Positions 29,462-40,105 of a DNA stretch of 53,358 nt are shown here, in pieces. Within the stretch, counting starts at the first letter, position 1. Each line of letters opens with the position of its first letter. The translations under genes and the position numbers were made by a program. The notes beneath the pieces were generated by a model, which worked only from the letters and a program-made list of their open reading frames with translations, had not been told where the DNA came from and did not search any database. Source of the stretch: Acidimicrobiia bacterium (GTDB lineage Bacteria; Actinomycetota; Acidimicrobiia; IMCC26256; PALSA-610); the NCBI GenBank assembly GCA_017882905.1, contig JADGOO010000002.1:1-53358 (forward strand). The letters run 5' to 3'.

Positions 29462-31633
29462 TTGATCGCACGAGTACCCCGAGCTTCCGACGCTGCCGCG
29501 GCCGGTGCCGGCAATCTCGCGGCGTGGCCGGGTCAACCCTTCCCCCTCGGGGCGACCTGGGACGGCATCGGGACGAACTTCTCGGTGTACTCCGAGGTCG
29601 CCGAGGGCGTGGAGCTCGGCCTCTTCGACGCGTACGGGCGCGAGACGCGCCTGGCGATGAGCGAACAGACTGCCTTCATCCATCACATCTACGTGCCGGG
29701 CGTGGGCCCCGGAGACGAATACGGGTTCCGGGTACGAGGTCCATGGGCTCCTGCAGCCGGAAAGCGCAACAACCGCAGCAAGCTCCTCCTCGACCCGTAC
29801 GGCAAGGCTGTGCGCGGCGCGGTGCGGTGGGGGCCGAGCGTCTATCCGTATCGATTCGGCGACGAGACGCGCGCGAGCACGTCCGACAGCGCACGCGCCA
29901 TGCCGAAGAGCGTCGTGGCCAACCCCTACTTCGACTGGGGCGTCGACCGCCGACCGTCAACCCCGCTCCACGAGACCGTCATCTACGAGACGCACGTCAA
30001 GGGGTTGACGCAACGGCACCCGTCGGTGCCCCCGAACCTGCGCGGCACGTATGCCGGCTTGGCCACACCCGACGTCATCGAGTATCTGCTCGGTCTCGGA
30101 GTGACCGCCGTCGAGCTGCTCCCGGTGCACCAGTTCGTGCACGATCACCGACTCGTACGCGACGGCCTGCGCAACTACTGGGGCTACAACTCGATCTGTT
30201 ACCTCGCGCCGCACAACGAGTACAGCGCGAGCGGTGACCGTGGCAGCCAGGTGCAGGAGTTCAAGCAGATGGTGCGCGCGCTGCACGACGCGGGCATCGA
30301 GGTGATCCTCGACGTGGTCTACAACCACACCGCCGAAGGCAACCACCTCGGGCCGATGCTGAGCTTCAAGGGCATCGACAACGAGGCCTACTACCGACTC
30401 GCCGACGATCCCCGCTACTACGTCGACTACACCGGCACCGGCAACACGCTGAACATGCGCCATCCGCACGTGCTGCAGCTCATGATGGACAGCCTGCGGT
30501 ACTGGGTGATCGACATGCACGTCGACGGCTTCCGATTCGACCTCGCCGCGACGCTCGCCCGCACTCTGCACGACGTCGATCGACTCTCGGCGTTCTTCGA
30601 CGTGATCCAGCAAGATCCGATCATCAGCCAGGTGAAGCTGATCGCCGAGCCGTGGGACGTGGGCGAGGGCGGCTATCAGGTGGGCAACTTCCCGCCGTTG
30701 TGGAGCGAGTGGAACGGGCGCTATCGCGACACCGTGCGCGACTACTGGCGGGGCCGCGATCAGACCATCGGCGAGCTCGCTCAGAGGCTCACCGGCAGCT
30801 CCGACCTCTACGAGGCCACCGGGCGCAGACCGAGCGCGAGCATCAACTTCATCACGGCGCACGATGGTCTCACGTTGCGCGATCTCGTGTCGTACGAGCA
30901 GAAGCACAACGAGGCGAATGGCGAGGAGAACCGGGACGGGACCGACGACAACCGAAGCTGGAACTGCGGTGTCGAAGGCGACACCGACGATGCCGACATC
31001 CTGGAGTGCCGCAAGCGCCAACAGCGCAACTTCCTGGCCACGCTCATGCTGTCCCAAGGCGTACCGATGCTGCTCGCCGGAGACGAGATCGGACGGACCC
31101 AGCGCGGGAACAACAACGCGTACTGCCAGGACAACGAGGCGTCGTGGTTCGACTGGGAACAGGCCGACGAGAACCTGTTGGCGTTCACTTGCGAGCTCAC
31201 GAGCCTGCGGCGCGAGCACGCGGTGTTCCGTCGCCGGCGCTGGTTCCAAGGCCGAGCGATCCACGGCTCCGAGGTCAGCGACATCGCATGGTTCCGACCC
31301 GACGGCACGCCGATGGCCGACGACGATTGGAACGCCGCGTTCGCCAAGACGCTCGGCGTGTTCCTCAACGGCGAAGCACTCCCCGACCTCGACTCGCGCG
31401 GCCGGCCAGTGCACAGCGCGAGCTTCTACATGGTGTTCAACGCACATGCCGAGCCGTTGCGCATCACGCTTCCCGAAGCCGCGTGGGGCCGTCGCTGGCG
31501 GCTGCGCCTCGATACCGCGCGCGATCGGCTCTACGCCGACAACAGCGACGCGCCCGCGTTCAAGGCCGGAGACTGGATCGAAGCTCTGGATCGATCGCTG
31601 CTGTTGCTGAGAAGGCTCGACGGCGCATCGTGA
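29462..31633 (+). CDS. glgX: glycogen debranching enzyme GlgX
   Basis: This 723-aa GH13 isoamylase-type enzyme hydrolyses alpha-1,6 branches of trimmed glycogen. An N-terminal CBM48-like domain (PLGATWDGIGTNFSVYSEVAEGVELGLFD) precedes the barrel. Catalytic residues are in HVDGFRFDLAATL (nucleophile Asp), VKLIAEPWDVG (acid Glu) and ITAHDGLTLRDLVSYEQKHNEANGEENRDG (Asp). The loop NEANGEENRDGTDDNRSWNCG is typical for GlgX. The start is TTG 29462 with GGAGAG upstream. In other actinobacteria the same enzyme (TreX) precedes treY and treZ. Its last 74 nt overlap the convergent phosphatase gene. Confidence 0.95.
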   Translation: MIARVPRASDAAAAGAGNLAAWPGQPFPLGATWDGIGTNFSVYSEVAEGVELGLFDAYGRETRLAMSEQTAFIHHIYVPGVGPGDEYGFRVRGPWAPAAGKRNNRSKLLLDPYGKAVRGAVRWGPSVYPYRFGDETRASTSDSARAMPKSVVANPYFDWGVDRRPSTPLHETVIYETHVKGLTQRHPSVPPNLRGTYAGLATPDVIEYLLGLGVTAVELLPVHQFVHDHRLVRDGLRNYWGYNSICYLAPHNEYSASGDRGSQVQEFKQMVRALHDAGIEVILDVVYNHTAEGNHLGPMLSFKGIDNEAYYRLADDPRYYVDYTGTGNTLNMRHPHVLQLMMDSLRYWVIDMHVDGFRFDLAATLARTLHDVDRLSAFFDVIQQDPIISQVKLIAEPWDVGEGGYQVGNFPPLWSEWNGRYRDTVRDYWRGRDQTIGELAQRLTGSSDLYEATGRRPSASINFITAHDGLTLRDLVSYEQKHNEANGEENRDGTDDNRSWNCGVEGDTDDADILECRKRQQRNFLATLMLSQGVPMLLAGDEIGRTQRGNNNAYCQDNEASWFDWEQADENLLAFTCELTSLRREHAVFRRRRWFQGRAIHGSEVSDIAWFRPDGTPMADDDWNAAFAKTLGVFLNGEALPDLDSRGRPVHSASFYMVFNAHAEPLRITLPEAAWGRRWRLRLDTARDRLYADNSDAPAFKAGDWIEALDRSLLLLRRLDGAS

Positions 31634-33701
31634 CGGTGGTGCCGAAGCTCGTCGTGGTGTAGTCGACGTCGTCCATCAGCGCTTCCATCAAGGCATGCCC
31701 GCGGCCACGACGCGTATCGCGGCGCGGCCGCTTCCAAGTGCCGCGGTCGCGCACGGTCACCTCGACGAGCTCGCCGTCGCTGCGCGCTTCGACCTCGACA
31801 TCGCCTCGAGCAGGCGCGGGTGCATAGGCGTGCTCGACCACGTTGGCAGCCGCCTCGCCGACCGCGAGCAGGATCTCGGACGCGACCGCGGCCGGAATGC
31901 CCTCCCGTGTCATCCACCGCTGCAGCTCGCGCCGCACCGAGCCGAGCTGCACGGCTTCGGCGGGGACGCGACGATGAAACGGCGCGCCACTGCGCACCGT
32001 GGAGCGCACCACGAGTAGCGCGACGTCGTCGGTGGCCGAGTCGCCGACCAGCTCCTCGAGCAGGTCGGCACTGAGATCGTCGACCGAGGCAACCGGGCCC
32101 TTCGGCGCATCGGCCGCGAGGCGTGCCTCCAAGGTCGCGGCGAGACGAGCGAGCCCGATGTCGATCGCTTCGCCGCGCCGCTCGATGAGCCCGTCGGTGT
32201 AAAGCACGAGCATGTCGTCACCGGCGAGCGTGGCCGTGGCGGTCTCACGCTCGGCTGCGATGCCGGCACCGACCGGCACTGACCGGCCTTCGTCGAGGAA
32301 CCGCACACCGTGGGGACCGGCGAGCAGCGGCGGTGGATGACCGGCACACGCGTAGCGGAGACCCGCGGTGGTGGGGTCGTACACCGCGTACACGACCGTG
32401 GCCATCGCCGCGCCGGCGGTCACGCGGGCGAAGTGATCGAGATGACTGAGTACGACGCCGGGGTCGTCGTGCGCGAGCGCAAGCGCACGCAAGGCGCTGC
32501 GCAGCTGCCCCATGGTGGTCGCGGCGCGCACGCCGCGGCCGACCACGTCGCCCACCGCGAGGCCGAGGCGGCCGGCACCCAGGTCGATCACGTCGTACCA
32601 GTCGCCGCCCACTTCCATCTCGGCGACCGACGACACGTACCGGGCCGACAGCTCGGCGTCGCGCGTCTCGGGAAGGACGTCGAGCAGCAAGCTGTGTTGC
32701 AGCACGTGCGCGATCTCGCGGTCGAGTTCCGAGAGGCGCACCCGGTCGTACGCCTGACCAGCGAGACTGGCAAGGTTCTCGAGGTCGGCCAGCGCGTCGT
32801 CGGAGAGCGCCGTCTCGTCTCCGAAGGCGATACCGAGCGAGCCGACCGCGCGGTCCTGCAGCAACATCGGCACGCACACGCCGGCGCTCCCGATCTCCTG
32901 CATGACGACCGAGAGCTCGGGCCGGAGATCCACGTAATCCCGCAGGTCGCGGAACTCGAGGCGGCGGCGGGCACGAACCGCGACCGCGAGCGGCGACGGC
33001 GAATCGAGCGACACTCGCTGGAGATCCGAGAACATCCCGCGTCGGTAGCCGTAGAGTCCGGCGAGAACGAGCACCCGCTGGGCTTCGTCGACGAGCATCA
33101 CGACAGCCGCGCGGGCCCCGAACGCCCGCATGCCGTGTGCGAGCACGGCCTCCGTGACGTCATCGCGAGTAGCCGCGGTGGCGAGTGCCGCGGTGGTGGC
33201 CTGCACGCGCACCACGCGGTCGCGCTCCTCGGCCAGGTTCGCCAGCAGCGCGTCGCGTTCCGTCTGTGCTCGGACTCGCTCGGTGACATCCTTGATCGTG
33301 CCGAAGCGCTCGCCGCGACCCGACGAGTCTCGGATCGCGGCGATGCTCAAAGTGATCGTGCGCTGCTCACCGTCGCCGCGGCGGATCTCGAGGTTGTCGA
33401 ACTCCCCCTTGCCGGTCGCGATGATCTGCGCACGCGCGCGTTGCACCTCGATCCGGTCGGCCGGCACCGATGACCACCACGGGTAGGGCGGCATCGCGCC
33501 CACCACGTGCTCGCGATCGAACCCGACGATGCGGCAGAACTCGTCGTTCGCGTCGACGACCGAGCCGTCGTGCGCGGTCACGAACCAGCCGTCCTGGAAT
33601 GCGTCGAGCATCGCCTGATGACGCCGGGCCTGGACGACCAGCTCATCAGCGAGCGTGGCGCCGTGCCCCGCGTCGGCGTCCGCGCTGGTCTCGCCCGTCA
33701 C
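31560..33701 (-). CDS. PAS-GAF-PP2C phosphatase with C-terminal anti-sigma kinase domain (RsbU/RsbW-like fusion)
   Basis: This is a 713-aa protein. PAS covers about 25-145 (DAFQDGWFVTAHDGSVVDANDEFCRIVGFDREH) and GAF about 165-310 (AFGARAAVVMLVDEAQRVLVLAGLYGY). The SpoIIE/PP2C domain spans about 335-540, with metal-binding aspartates in EVGGDWYDVIDL, VGDVVGRG and ATDDVALLVV. The HATPase domain spans about 570-690, with N-box ILLAVGEAAANVVEHAY and GRGHALMEAL. It should dephosphorylate STAS anti-anti-sigma proteins in response to a ligand or redox signal, while its kinase domain could rephosphorylate them. It starts 94 nt after treY in the same direction, with GAGGAG before GTG, so it may be the last gene of the glgE operon. 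Confidence 0.9.
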   Translation of the reverse strand: MTGETSADADAGHGATLADELVVQARRHQAMLDAFQDGWFVTAHDGSVVDANDEFCRIVGFDREHVVGAMPPYPWWSSVPADRIEVQRARAQIIATGKGEFDNLEIRRGDGEQRTITLSIAAIRDSSGRGERFGTIKDVTERVRAQTERDALLANLAEERDRVVRVQATTAALATAATRDDVTEAVLAHGMRAFGARAAVVMLVDEAQRVLVLAGLYGYRRGMFSDLQRVSLDSPSPLAVAVRARRRLEFRDLRDYVDLRPELSVVMQEIGSAGVCVPMLLQDRAVGSLGIAFGDETALSDDALADLENLASLAGQAYDRVRLSELDREIAHVLQHSLLLDVLPETRDAELSARYVSSVAEMEVGGDWYDVIDLGAGRLGLAVGDVVGRGVRAATTMGQLRSALRALALAHDDPGVVLSHLDHFARVTAGAAMATVVYAVYDPTTAGLRYACAGHPPPLLAGPHGVRFLDEGRSVPVGAGIAAERETATATLAGDDMLVLYTDGLIERRGEAIDIGLARLAATLEARLAADAPKGPVASVDDLSADLLEELVGDSATDDVALLVVRSTVRSGAPFHRRVPAEAVQLGSVRRELQRWMTREGIPAAVASEILLAVGEAAANVVEHAYAPAPARGDVEVEARSDGELVEVTVRDRGTWKRPRRDTRRGRGHALMEALMDDVDYTTTSFGTTVTMRRRAFSATAAIDPELRSSLRP

Positions 33702-33795
33702 CTCGGCTCCTCGTTGGGGACTCCATCGTCGCGGCGCCTCGCCCGGAGGTCAACCGCCTCGCGGTGGGTGGCACCCAACGACAACCCAACACTCG

Positions 33796-36222
33796 TCAAT
33801 GACGGAGCAGCAGCGCAACCGGAAGCTCGGCGCACACGGCGGCCAGCGGCAGGTTCCCATCGGCATCGGCGACCAGGGTCGCACCCGTGAGCGCGTCGGT
33901 CCAGGGGCCGTCACCCACGGCGATCGCCGTGTCGGACCAGGTCGCGGCGATCGACCACCGGTACGGCGCCAGCGTCGCCGGCCATCGGGCCCCCACCGCC
34001 ACCGCTTCGGCACCGCCGAGCGCCCTGCGCAGCGCGACCACATGTGCGGCGCGGGAGCCCAGAGCGGCGACGCGTGCGACCCGACCGGCCACGAAGAGCG
34101 GCGCGTCGGCGCGTCGCGCCGCCAAGAGGCGAGCGGTCACCGCCAGCTTGATCGCGCCGTCGCGCCACTGCGCGCGCAGCTCGGCCCACTGCAGCTCGGC
34201 GTTCCCCGCCAACATCGCGGCGTGCGCCGCGTGGTCGACGGGCCGCCGGTTGTCGGGGTCGACGAGGCTGAGGTCCCAAGTCTCGGTTCCCTGGTACACG
34301 TCGGGTGCGGGCGCCAAGACCATCTTGAGGAGCAGCTGCACGAGCGAGTTGCTCGCACCCGCGAGCTCGATGCGGCTGCGCAGGTCGGCGAACAGCTTCT
34401 CGAACTCGCTCGAGTGCGCCACCGACCGGCGGGCAAGGTCGATCACGACGGCTTCGTGAGCTTCGTCGGGATCGAGCCAGCTGGTTCGCAGCTTCGCTTC
34501 CCGGAGCGCTTTGCGCAGGTACTCCTCGAGCCGGTCGGCGAACGAGGCGCTCGCGTCGGGATCGAGCGGCCATGCGCCGAGCATCGTCTGCGCCACGAAC
34601 CGCACTTCGTCGGGCGCGACCTCTTCGGGGATCGCGCCGCTCGCCCACCATGCGCACACGGCCGCGTCGAGCTCGTCGGCACATTCACTCGCCGCGGCCA
34701 GGCGGGCGCGTACGTCTTCGCCCCGCTTGCTGTCATGCGTGGAAGTCGCGACCTGGCCCGGCGGGCGCTGCGCGCCGGGCGTCGACCGCGACGCTCGGTC
34801 GATCAGCCGCTCGAACGCGTCGTGCACGTCGTCGTCGGGGTCGGCACCAACCTCACACTGTGAGATGAGCACCGGGTAGCGGTAGCACGCGGTGTCTTCC
34901 CGGCCCTTCGCCATCACCGGCCCCGAGAGCTGCTGCCAGCGCCGCGCCAGCTCGCCGTCGACGACGAGTCGCTCGACCACTGCGTCGAGGTCGGCCCGCG
35001 AGACTCCGGCGGCCGCGGCCCGTTGTACGGCGCGCTCGATACGCCTGCGATCATCGGCCGACGGCGGCTGCGGGGGCACGAGGTAGGTGCGGTAGACGTC
35101 GAGGCAGAGGGTCAGCTCGCGCAATGCCCCAAGCAGAGGCTGCGGCAGTCGCGCACACAGCGTGGCCCACTCGGCGGCGAACGATTCGTCGAGGACGAGC
35201 GCCTTGGCCTCTCGTTCCACACGCGCGTAGTCGACATCGACGCCGTCGGCTGCAGCAGCTGCGAGCAGCGCGGCCCGACCGGATGGGTGGATCTGAGCGG
35301 CGTGCAGCGCTGCACCCCACTCGTAGCCGGTCGTGCCCGCGATGGGCCAGGGCGGGAGCATCTCATCGGCGGCGAGGATCTTCTCGACGACGATCCACGC
35401 GTCGGGTGGGAGCGCGTCGGCCAGTCGGCGCAGGTAGCCGGCCGGGTCGGCGAGGCCATCGATGTGGTCGAGGCGCACGCCGTCGAGGACACCCTCATCC
35501 GCGAGCTCGATCACCAGCGCGTGCGTCGCCCGGAAGACATCGGGGTCTTCGACGCGTACGCCGACGAGCGAGTCGATGTCGAAGAAGCGCCGGTAGTTGC
35601 GGGCGTGCGCGGCCGTTCGCCATTCGCCGAGCACGTACACCTGGACGTCGAGGAGCGCACGCAGCGCGTCGATGTCGCCGTCGCGCGCGGCGGGCGACAC
35701 AGGCCCGCGCACCGGATACGCGGTGCCGTGGTGGTCGAACGCAAGACCGCCGGCTCCGTCGGACACCAGGCGCAGTGCGCCGCTGCGCAGCGCGTCGTCG
35801 CTCGGCTCGTCGAGCACGGGAAGCGTCACCCGGCCGGGTGGCGTCTGCGCGTTACCACGCCAATCGATGTCGAACCAGGCCGCGAACGGCGATGCTTCCC
35901 CTTCAGCGAGCACGGAACGCCAGCGGGCATTGCGCACATCGGCCGCCTGGTGGTTCGGTACGACATCGGCGATCACGAGCATGTCGTGGTTGTGGGCGAC
36001 GAACGCGAGCCGTTCGAGCGCGCCCATGCCGCCGAGCTCCGCGCTGACCGAATCGGGCGCCAGCACGTCGTAGCCGTGCATCGAGCCCGGCACCGCCTGC
36101 CACACGGGCGCGAGATACAGCGCGCCGATGCCGAGCCGAGCGAGGTACGGGACGACGGCGCGGGCATCTTCGAGCGTGAATCCGGCGTGCAGCTGAAGCC
36201 GGTAGGTCGATGTCGGAGTCAA
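33796..36222 (-). CDS. treY: malto-oligosyltrehalose synthase
   Basis: This 808-aa GH13 enzyme turns the reducing end of alpha-1,4-glucans into a trehalosyl end. Signatures are [82 protein letters not shown] (nucleophile Asp), [16 protein letters not shown] (acid Glu), GTTGYEW and [19 protein letters not shown]. It begins with TTG overlapping the glgB stop (TTGA). TreZ, which would release free trehalose from the product, is not in the window, so the pathway is incomplete locally. Confidence 0.95.
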   Translation of the reverse strand: MTPTSTYRLQLHAGFTLEDARAVVPYLARLGIGALYLAPVWQAVPGSMHGYDVLAPDSVSAELGGMGALERLAFVAHNHDMLVIADVVPNHQAADVRNARWRSVLAEGEASPFAAWFDIDWRGNAQTPPGRVTLPVLDEPSDDALRSGALRLVSDGAGGLAFDHHGTAYPVRGPVSPAARDGDIDALRALLDVQVYVLGEWRTAAHARNYRRFFDIDSLVGVRVEDPDVFRATHALVIELADEGVLDGVRLDHIDGLADPAGYLRRLADALPPDAWIVVEKILAADEMLPPWPIAGTTGYEWGAALHAAQIHPSGRAALLAAAAADGVDVDYARVEREAKALVLDESFAAEWATLCARLPQPLLGALRELTLCLDVYRTYLVPPQPPSADDRRRIERAVQRAAAAGVSRADLDAVVERLVVDGELARRWQQLSGPVMAKGREDTACYRYPVLISQCEVGADPDDDVHDAFERLIDRASRSTPGAQRPPGQVATSTHDSKRGEDVRARLAAASECADELDAAVCAWWASGAIPEEVAPDEVRFVAQTMLGAWPLDPDASASFADRLEEYLRKALREAKLRTSWLDPDEAHEAVVIDLARRSVAHSSEFEKLFADLRSRIELAGASNSLVQLLLKMVLAPAPDVYQGTETWDLSLVDPDNRRPVDHAAHAAMLAGNAELQWAELRAQWRDGAIKLAVTARLLAARRADAPLFVAGRVARVAALGSRAAHVVALRRALGGAEAVAVGARWPATLAPYRWSIAATWSDTAIAVGDGPWTDALTGATLVADADGNLPLAAVCAELPVALLLRH

Positions 36223-38114
36223 ACGGATGCGTCGGGTTCGGGCTCGGGGGCGAGGACCAGCGCGCCGAGGGGCGGGAGCGTGAGCGTCACCGACCAGGCG
36301 TACGGCCCGAGCGGCACGGGAACGGCGTCGACACCACCGAGGTTGCCGATTCCACTCCCTCCGTACACGTCGGCGTCGCTGTTGAGCAGCTCACGCCATC
36401 GCCCACCCGATGGCACGCCGAGGCGGTAGCCCTCGCGAACGGTCGGGGTCCAGTTGGTCACTGCGAGCACCGGTCGAGCGCGAGGCGCGGTGCGGGTCCA
36501 CGCGAACACGCTCTGTCTGGTGTCGTTGTCGACGACCCATTGGAAACCGGCCGGATCATGGTCGAGGGCGTGCAGCGCCGGTTCGGAACGCACGAGTGCG
36601 TTGAGGTCGCGGACCAGCCGGTATGTACCGCGGCCGGAACCGTCGTCGAGCCGCCACCATTCGAGCTCGCCGTCGTGATCCCATTCGCGTCGCTGCGCGA
36701 TCTCGCCGCCCATGAACAAGAGCTTCTTGCCCGGGTTCATCCACTCGTTCGCAAAGAGCAGGCGCAGCGTCGCAAGCTGCTGCCATTCGTCGCCGGGTGC
36801 CTTCGCCACCAGCGACCGCTTGCCGTGCACGACCTCATCGTGCGAGAGCGCGAGCACGTATCGCTCACTCCACGCGTAGAGCGACCGGAACGTCAGATCG
36901 TCGTGGTGCCAGGCGCGGTGCACCGGCTCGCGCGTCACATAGCGCAGCGTGTCGTGCATCCAACCCATGTCCCACTTGAACGAGAACCCGAGACCGCCGC
37001 CGGCCGTCGGCGCGGTGACTCCCGGCCAGGCAGTCGACTCCTCCGCGTAGGTCCGAACACCTGGGAACGAACCCGAGATCTCGTCGTTGAGCTCTTGGAG
37101 CAACGTGATCGCGTCGAGGTTCTCGCGACCGCCGTGCTCGTTGGGCAACCACTCTCCCGCCTTGCGGGAGTAGTCGCGGTAGAGCATCGATGCCACGGCA
37201 TCGACCCGGATTCCGTCGGCGTGGTATCGCTCGAGCCAGCAGCACGCGCTGCTGACGAGGAAGCTGCGCACCTCGCGTCGCCCGTAGTTGAAGATGCACG
37301 AGCGCCAGTCGGGATGGAAGCCGAGACGCGGATCCGCGTGCTCGTACAGGTGCGTACCGTCGAAGTGCGCAAGGCCGTGCGGGTCATCGGGGAAGTGTGA
37401 CGGCACCCAGTCGAGGATCACTCCGATGCCGGCGGCGTGCAGCTCGTCGACGAACCACATGAAGTCGGTGGGAGTGCCGAAGCGTGATGTGGGCGCGAAG
37501 TAGCCCGTGGTCTGATAGCCCCACGACCCCGTGAACGGATGTTCCATCACGGGCAGCAGCTCTACGTGTGTGAAACCGAGATCGTTCACGTAGTCGGCGA
37601 GCAGGGGTGCCATCTCGCGGTAGGTGAGCAAGCGGCCATCGGGGCTTCGCCGCCATGATCCGAGATGCACCTCGTAGATCGACATCGGCGCGTCGTCGCC
37701 CTGGCGCGCGGCGCGGTCGGCCATCCACCCGTCGTCGCGCCATGTGTACGCGAGATCGGCGACGATGGAAGCCGTGGCCGGCGGCAGCTCGCATTGCGAG
37801 GCAAGCGGATCGGCCTTGTCGGCAACGAAGCCGTTGCGACCTTCCACCCGGTACTTGTAACGGTCGCCGGGCCCCCATCCGGGCAGGCGGCCGGCCCAGA
37901 CACCGGTTCCACCCTGTTCGGCCAAGGCGTCGGCGCGCGGCCGCCATCCGTTGCGGTCACCGACGACGCTCACCGCCTGCGCGTCGGGCGCCCACACCGC
38001 GAAGTGCACCCCGTCACCGTCGCAGTGCGCGCCGAGCGCGTCGTAGAGGCGGAAGTGGCGACCCTCGTTGAGCAGATAGCGGTCGATCGATCCCAGCACG
38101 CGATCTCCTGTCAC
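36219..38114 (-). CDS. glgB: 1,4-alpha-glucan branching enzyme
   Basis: This 631-aa protein makes alpha-1,6 branches. A CBM48 domain ([25 protein letters not shown]) precedes the GH13 barrel with [56 protein letters not shown] (nucleophile Asp), [16 protein letters not shown] (acid Glu) and [15 protein letters not shown]. It lacks the extra N1 domain found in about 730-aa GlgB proteins. GTG start and malQ stop overlap (GTGA), and its own stop overlaps treY, so the operon is translationally coupled. It branches the linear glucan made by GlgE. Confidence 0.96.
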   Translation of the reverse strand: MTGDRVLGSIDRYLLNEGRHFRLYDALGAHCDGDGVHFAVWAPDAQAVSVVGDRNGWRPRADALAEQGGTGVWAGRLPGWGPGDRYKYRVEGRNGFVADKADPLASQCELPPATASIVADLAYTWRDDGWMADRAARQGDDAPMSIYEVHLGSWRRSPDGRLLTYREMAPLLADYVNDLGFTHVELLPVMEHPFTGSWGYQTTGYFAPTSRFGTPTDFMWFVDELHAAGIGVILDWVPSHFPDDPHGLAHFDGTHLYEHADPRLGFHPDWRSCIFNYGRREVRSFLVSSACCWLERYHADGIRVDAVASMLYRDYSRKAGEWLPNEHGGRENLDAITLLQELNDEISGSFPGVRTYAEESTAWPGVTAPTAGGGLGFSFKWDMGWMHDTLRYVTREPVHRAWHHDDLTFRSLYAWSERYVLALSHDEVVHGKRSLVAKAPGDEWQQLATLRLLFANEWMNPGKKLLFMGGEIAQRREWDHDGELEWWRLDDGSGRGTYRLVRDLNALVRSEPALHALDHDPAGFQWVVDNDTRQSVFAWTRTAPRARPVLAVTNWTPTVREGYRLGVPSGGRWRELLNSDADVYGGSGIGNLGGVDAVPVPLGPYAWSVTLTLPPLGALVLAPEPEPDASV

Positions 38115-40105
38115 ACCTCGACCAATCCGCGGCGTCGGGCGGCATCGAGACGGGCCAACAGAGCTCGGATGCTCTCGTCGGATTCAACCTCGTCGAACGA
38201 ACGCGCGGCCCGGTGCGCGAAGTTCTCCGCCCGCCGGTCTTCGGGCGCGCTCGGATCGTTCTGCTGTTCCGGTTCGAGCCAGAGATCTTCGAGCGCCACG
38301 AGCACCATCTCCGCCCGGCTCGTCCCGAGGAAGGCCAACAGGGCCCCGAGAACCTCGCTCGGCTCGAGTGAATCACCGCCGTCTTCGTCGAGCACGCGTG
38401 CGTCGCGTAGCGAGTTGAGGACCTTCGTCTGATCGATCGGTTCGAGCTCGGCCCACCAGCGAGCGAACGTGCGGGTGTCGTGCGTGTCGATCGCGGCGAG
38501 CGTGCGGCGGCCCGGAGGTGCAAGACCGTCGTCGCGCAGCTCGAACTGCGCCACGTACATGCCGAGCATGCGGTGGGCTTGCAGCGCTCGGCTCGTCTCG
38601 TGCGGGACTGTCCCGAGGTTCTCTCCGACGATCAAGGCGCCGGCGCGTTCGGCTTCGAGGCAGAGCAGCGCGTAGAGCTCTTCCGATGGATACTGCACGT
38701 ACGCGCCGTCGGCGGCGCCGGCGTCGCCCGGAAGCCACCACAAGCGCTGGAGACCCATCACGTGGTCCACTCGCAAGATGCCGCACGCGCTGAGATGCGT
38801 CCGCAGCGCGGCGATGAGCTCGGCGTGCCCGGTGCGCCGCGCCGCGGCCGGGTTGACGGGAGGCGTGCCCCAATCCTGGCCGGCGCGATTGAACTCGTCC
38901 GGCGGAGCTCCGACCCGGGCGTTGAGCACGAACAGGTCGGGATGCGCATGCACGTCGAACCCGTCGCGGTGCGTTCCGAGAGGCAGATCGAGATACAGCA
39001 CCTGACGGCGCCGTGTCAGCTCCGCATGCAACGCGTCGAGCTGGTCCACGGCCAGCCATTGCACGTAGGCGTGGTAGCGGGCGGTCGGATCCTCCGCGCC
39101 CACCTCGGCGATGCGCGCCGCGCTTCCGTGTTGCTCCACGGCGGAGCGGAAGCGCGCGTAGTGCACGGCATCGGGGTGCGCGGCGCACCAGTGCGCGAAC
39201 GCATCGGCGCGCGAAGGATGGGTGTGCAGCGTGTCGTAGGCGCGCTGCAGCTCATGGCGCCGTCTGGCCGCGACGCCGACGATATCGACGATGCTCGCCG
39301 AGCGGTCGCCGTCGACTCGGGGCACGCCGGCGAGCTCCGGCACGGCGGCCACGTCGAGGTAGGTCTCGTTCCAGTACCGACGACTCACCGGGGAGTACGG
39401 GCTCAGCGTCGTCGGCTCCCGGCCCGCCCCGACGAACGCGGCCAGCAGCGGCAGCGTGGCGATCACGTCGGCCGAGCAGTGTTCCGCCCAGACCGCGAGT
39501 CGCTCGAGCGCGCCGAGATCACCGATCTCACGTGCCTCGTCGTGCAAGGCATAGAGCGGCGCGAACACACCCCACCGGCGCTGCACACCAGGTGAGCGAT
39601 CCCTGAGGTGCGACGGCGCCGCGATCACGGTGGCGACCGAATCGTCGTGCCCGACACGACTCACCGCGGCGGCGTGCACACCGGGTGGGATCCGGACAGG
39701 CGGCTCGACGAGCATCGATACGTGCGCCATGCCATCGCGGCGGGGCGCGCCGACACGACAGTCGCGGCGACCGAACTCGTGCGCTTCGCCATCCTCGAGC
39801 TCGATCCGAAGCCTGAACTCGTTGTTCGCTTCTCCACTCGGCACCCGTACCGTGAGTCGCAGCGGAGCGCCGTCCCAGAGGACAACGACCGGCTCGAGCA
39901 TCTGGCGAAGCTGATCGTCGCGGCTGAGCCTCAGGGCTTCTGGCGCGTCGTCGACCCGGGCGATCTCTACACCCATTGCTGCGAGGACGGCGAGCAACAC
40001 GTCGTCGCTGACGACGCGACGCGAGCCGTCCCAGGCCCGCCAGGCACGTTGGACTCCGTGATGCTTGGCGAGCGCGCGCAACGCGGCCGGCGCGTCGGCC
40101 ATCAC
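38111..40105 (-). CDS. malQ: 4-alpha-glucanotransferase (amylomaltase)
   Basis: This 664-aa GH77 enzyme moves maltodextrin segments between chains. Signatures are [47 protein letters not shown] (nucleophile Asp), [20 protein letters not shown] (acid Glu) and [16 protein letters not shown]. About 150 N-terminal residues precede the barrel, as in actinobacterial MalQ. The start is GTG 40105 or ATG 40102, both overlapping the stop of treS/mak. Its place between the maltokinase fusion and glgB suggests it adjusts chain length or recovers maltose and glucose during glucan synthesis. Confidence 0.95.
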   Translation of the reverse strand: MMADAPAALRALAKHHGVQRAWRAWDGSRRVVSDDVLLAVLAAMGVEIARVDDAPEALRLSRDDQLRQMLEPVVVLWDGAPLRLTVRVPSGEANNEFRLRIELEDGEAHEFGRRDCRVGAPRRDGMAHVSMLVEPPVRIPPGVHAAAVSRVGHDDSVATVIAAPSHLRDRSPGVQRRWGVFAPLYALHDEAREIGDLGALERLAVWAEHCSADVIATLPLLAAFVGAGREPTTLSPYSPVSRRYWNETYLDVAAVPELAGVPRVDGDRSASIVDIVGVAARRRHELQRAYDTLHTHPSRADAFAHWCAAHPDAVHYARFRSAVEQHGSAARIAEVGAEDPTARYHAYVQWLAVDQLDALHAELTRRRQVLYLDLPLGTHRDGFDVHAHPDLFVLNARVGAPPDEFNRAGQDWGTPPVNPAAARRTGHAELIAALRTHLSACGILRVDHVMGLQRLWWLPGDAGAADGAYVQYPSEELYALLCLEAERAGALIVGENLGTVPHETSRALQAHRMLGMYVAQFELRDDGLAPPGRRTLAAIDTHDTRTFARWWAELEPIDQTKVLNSLRDARVLDEDGGDSLEPSEVLGALLAFLGTSRAEMVLVALEDLWLEPEQQNDPSAPEDRRAENFAHRAARSFDEVESDESIRALLARLDAARRRGLVEV

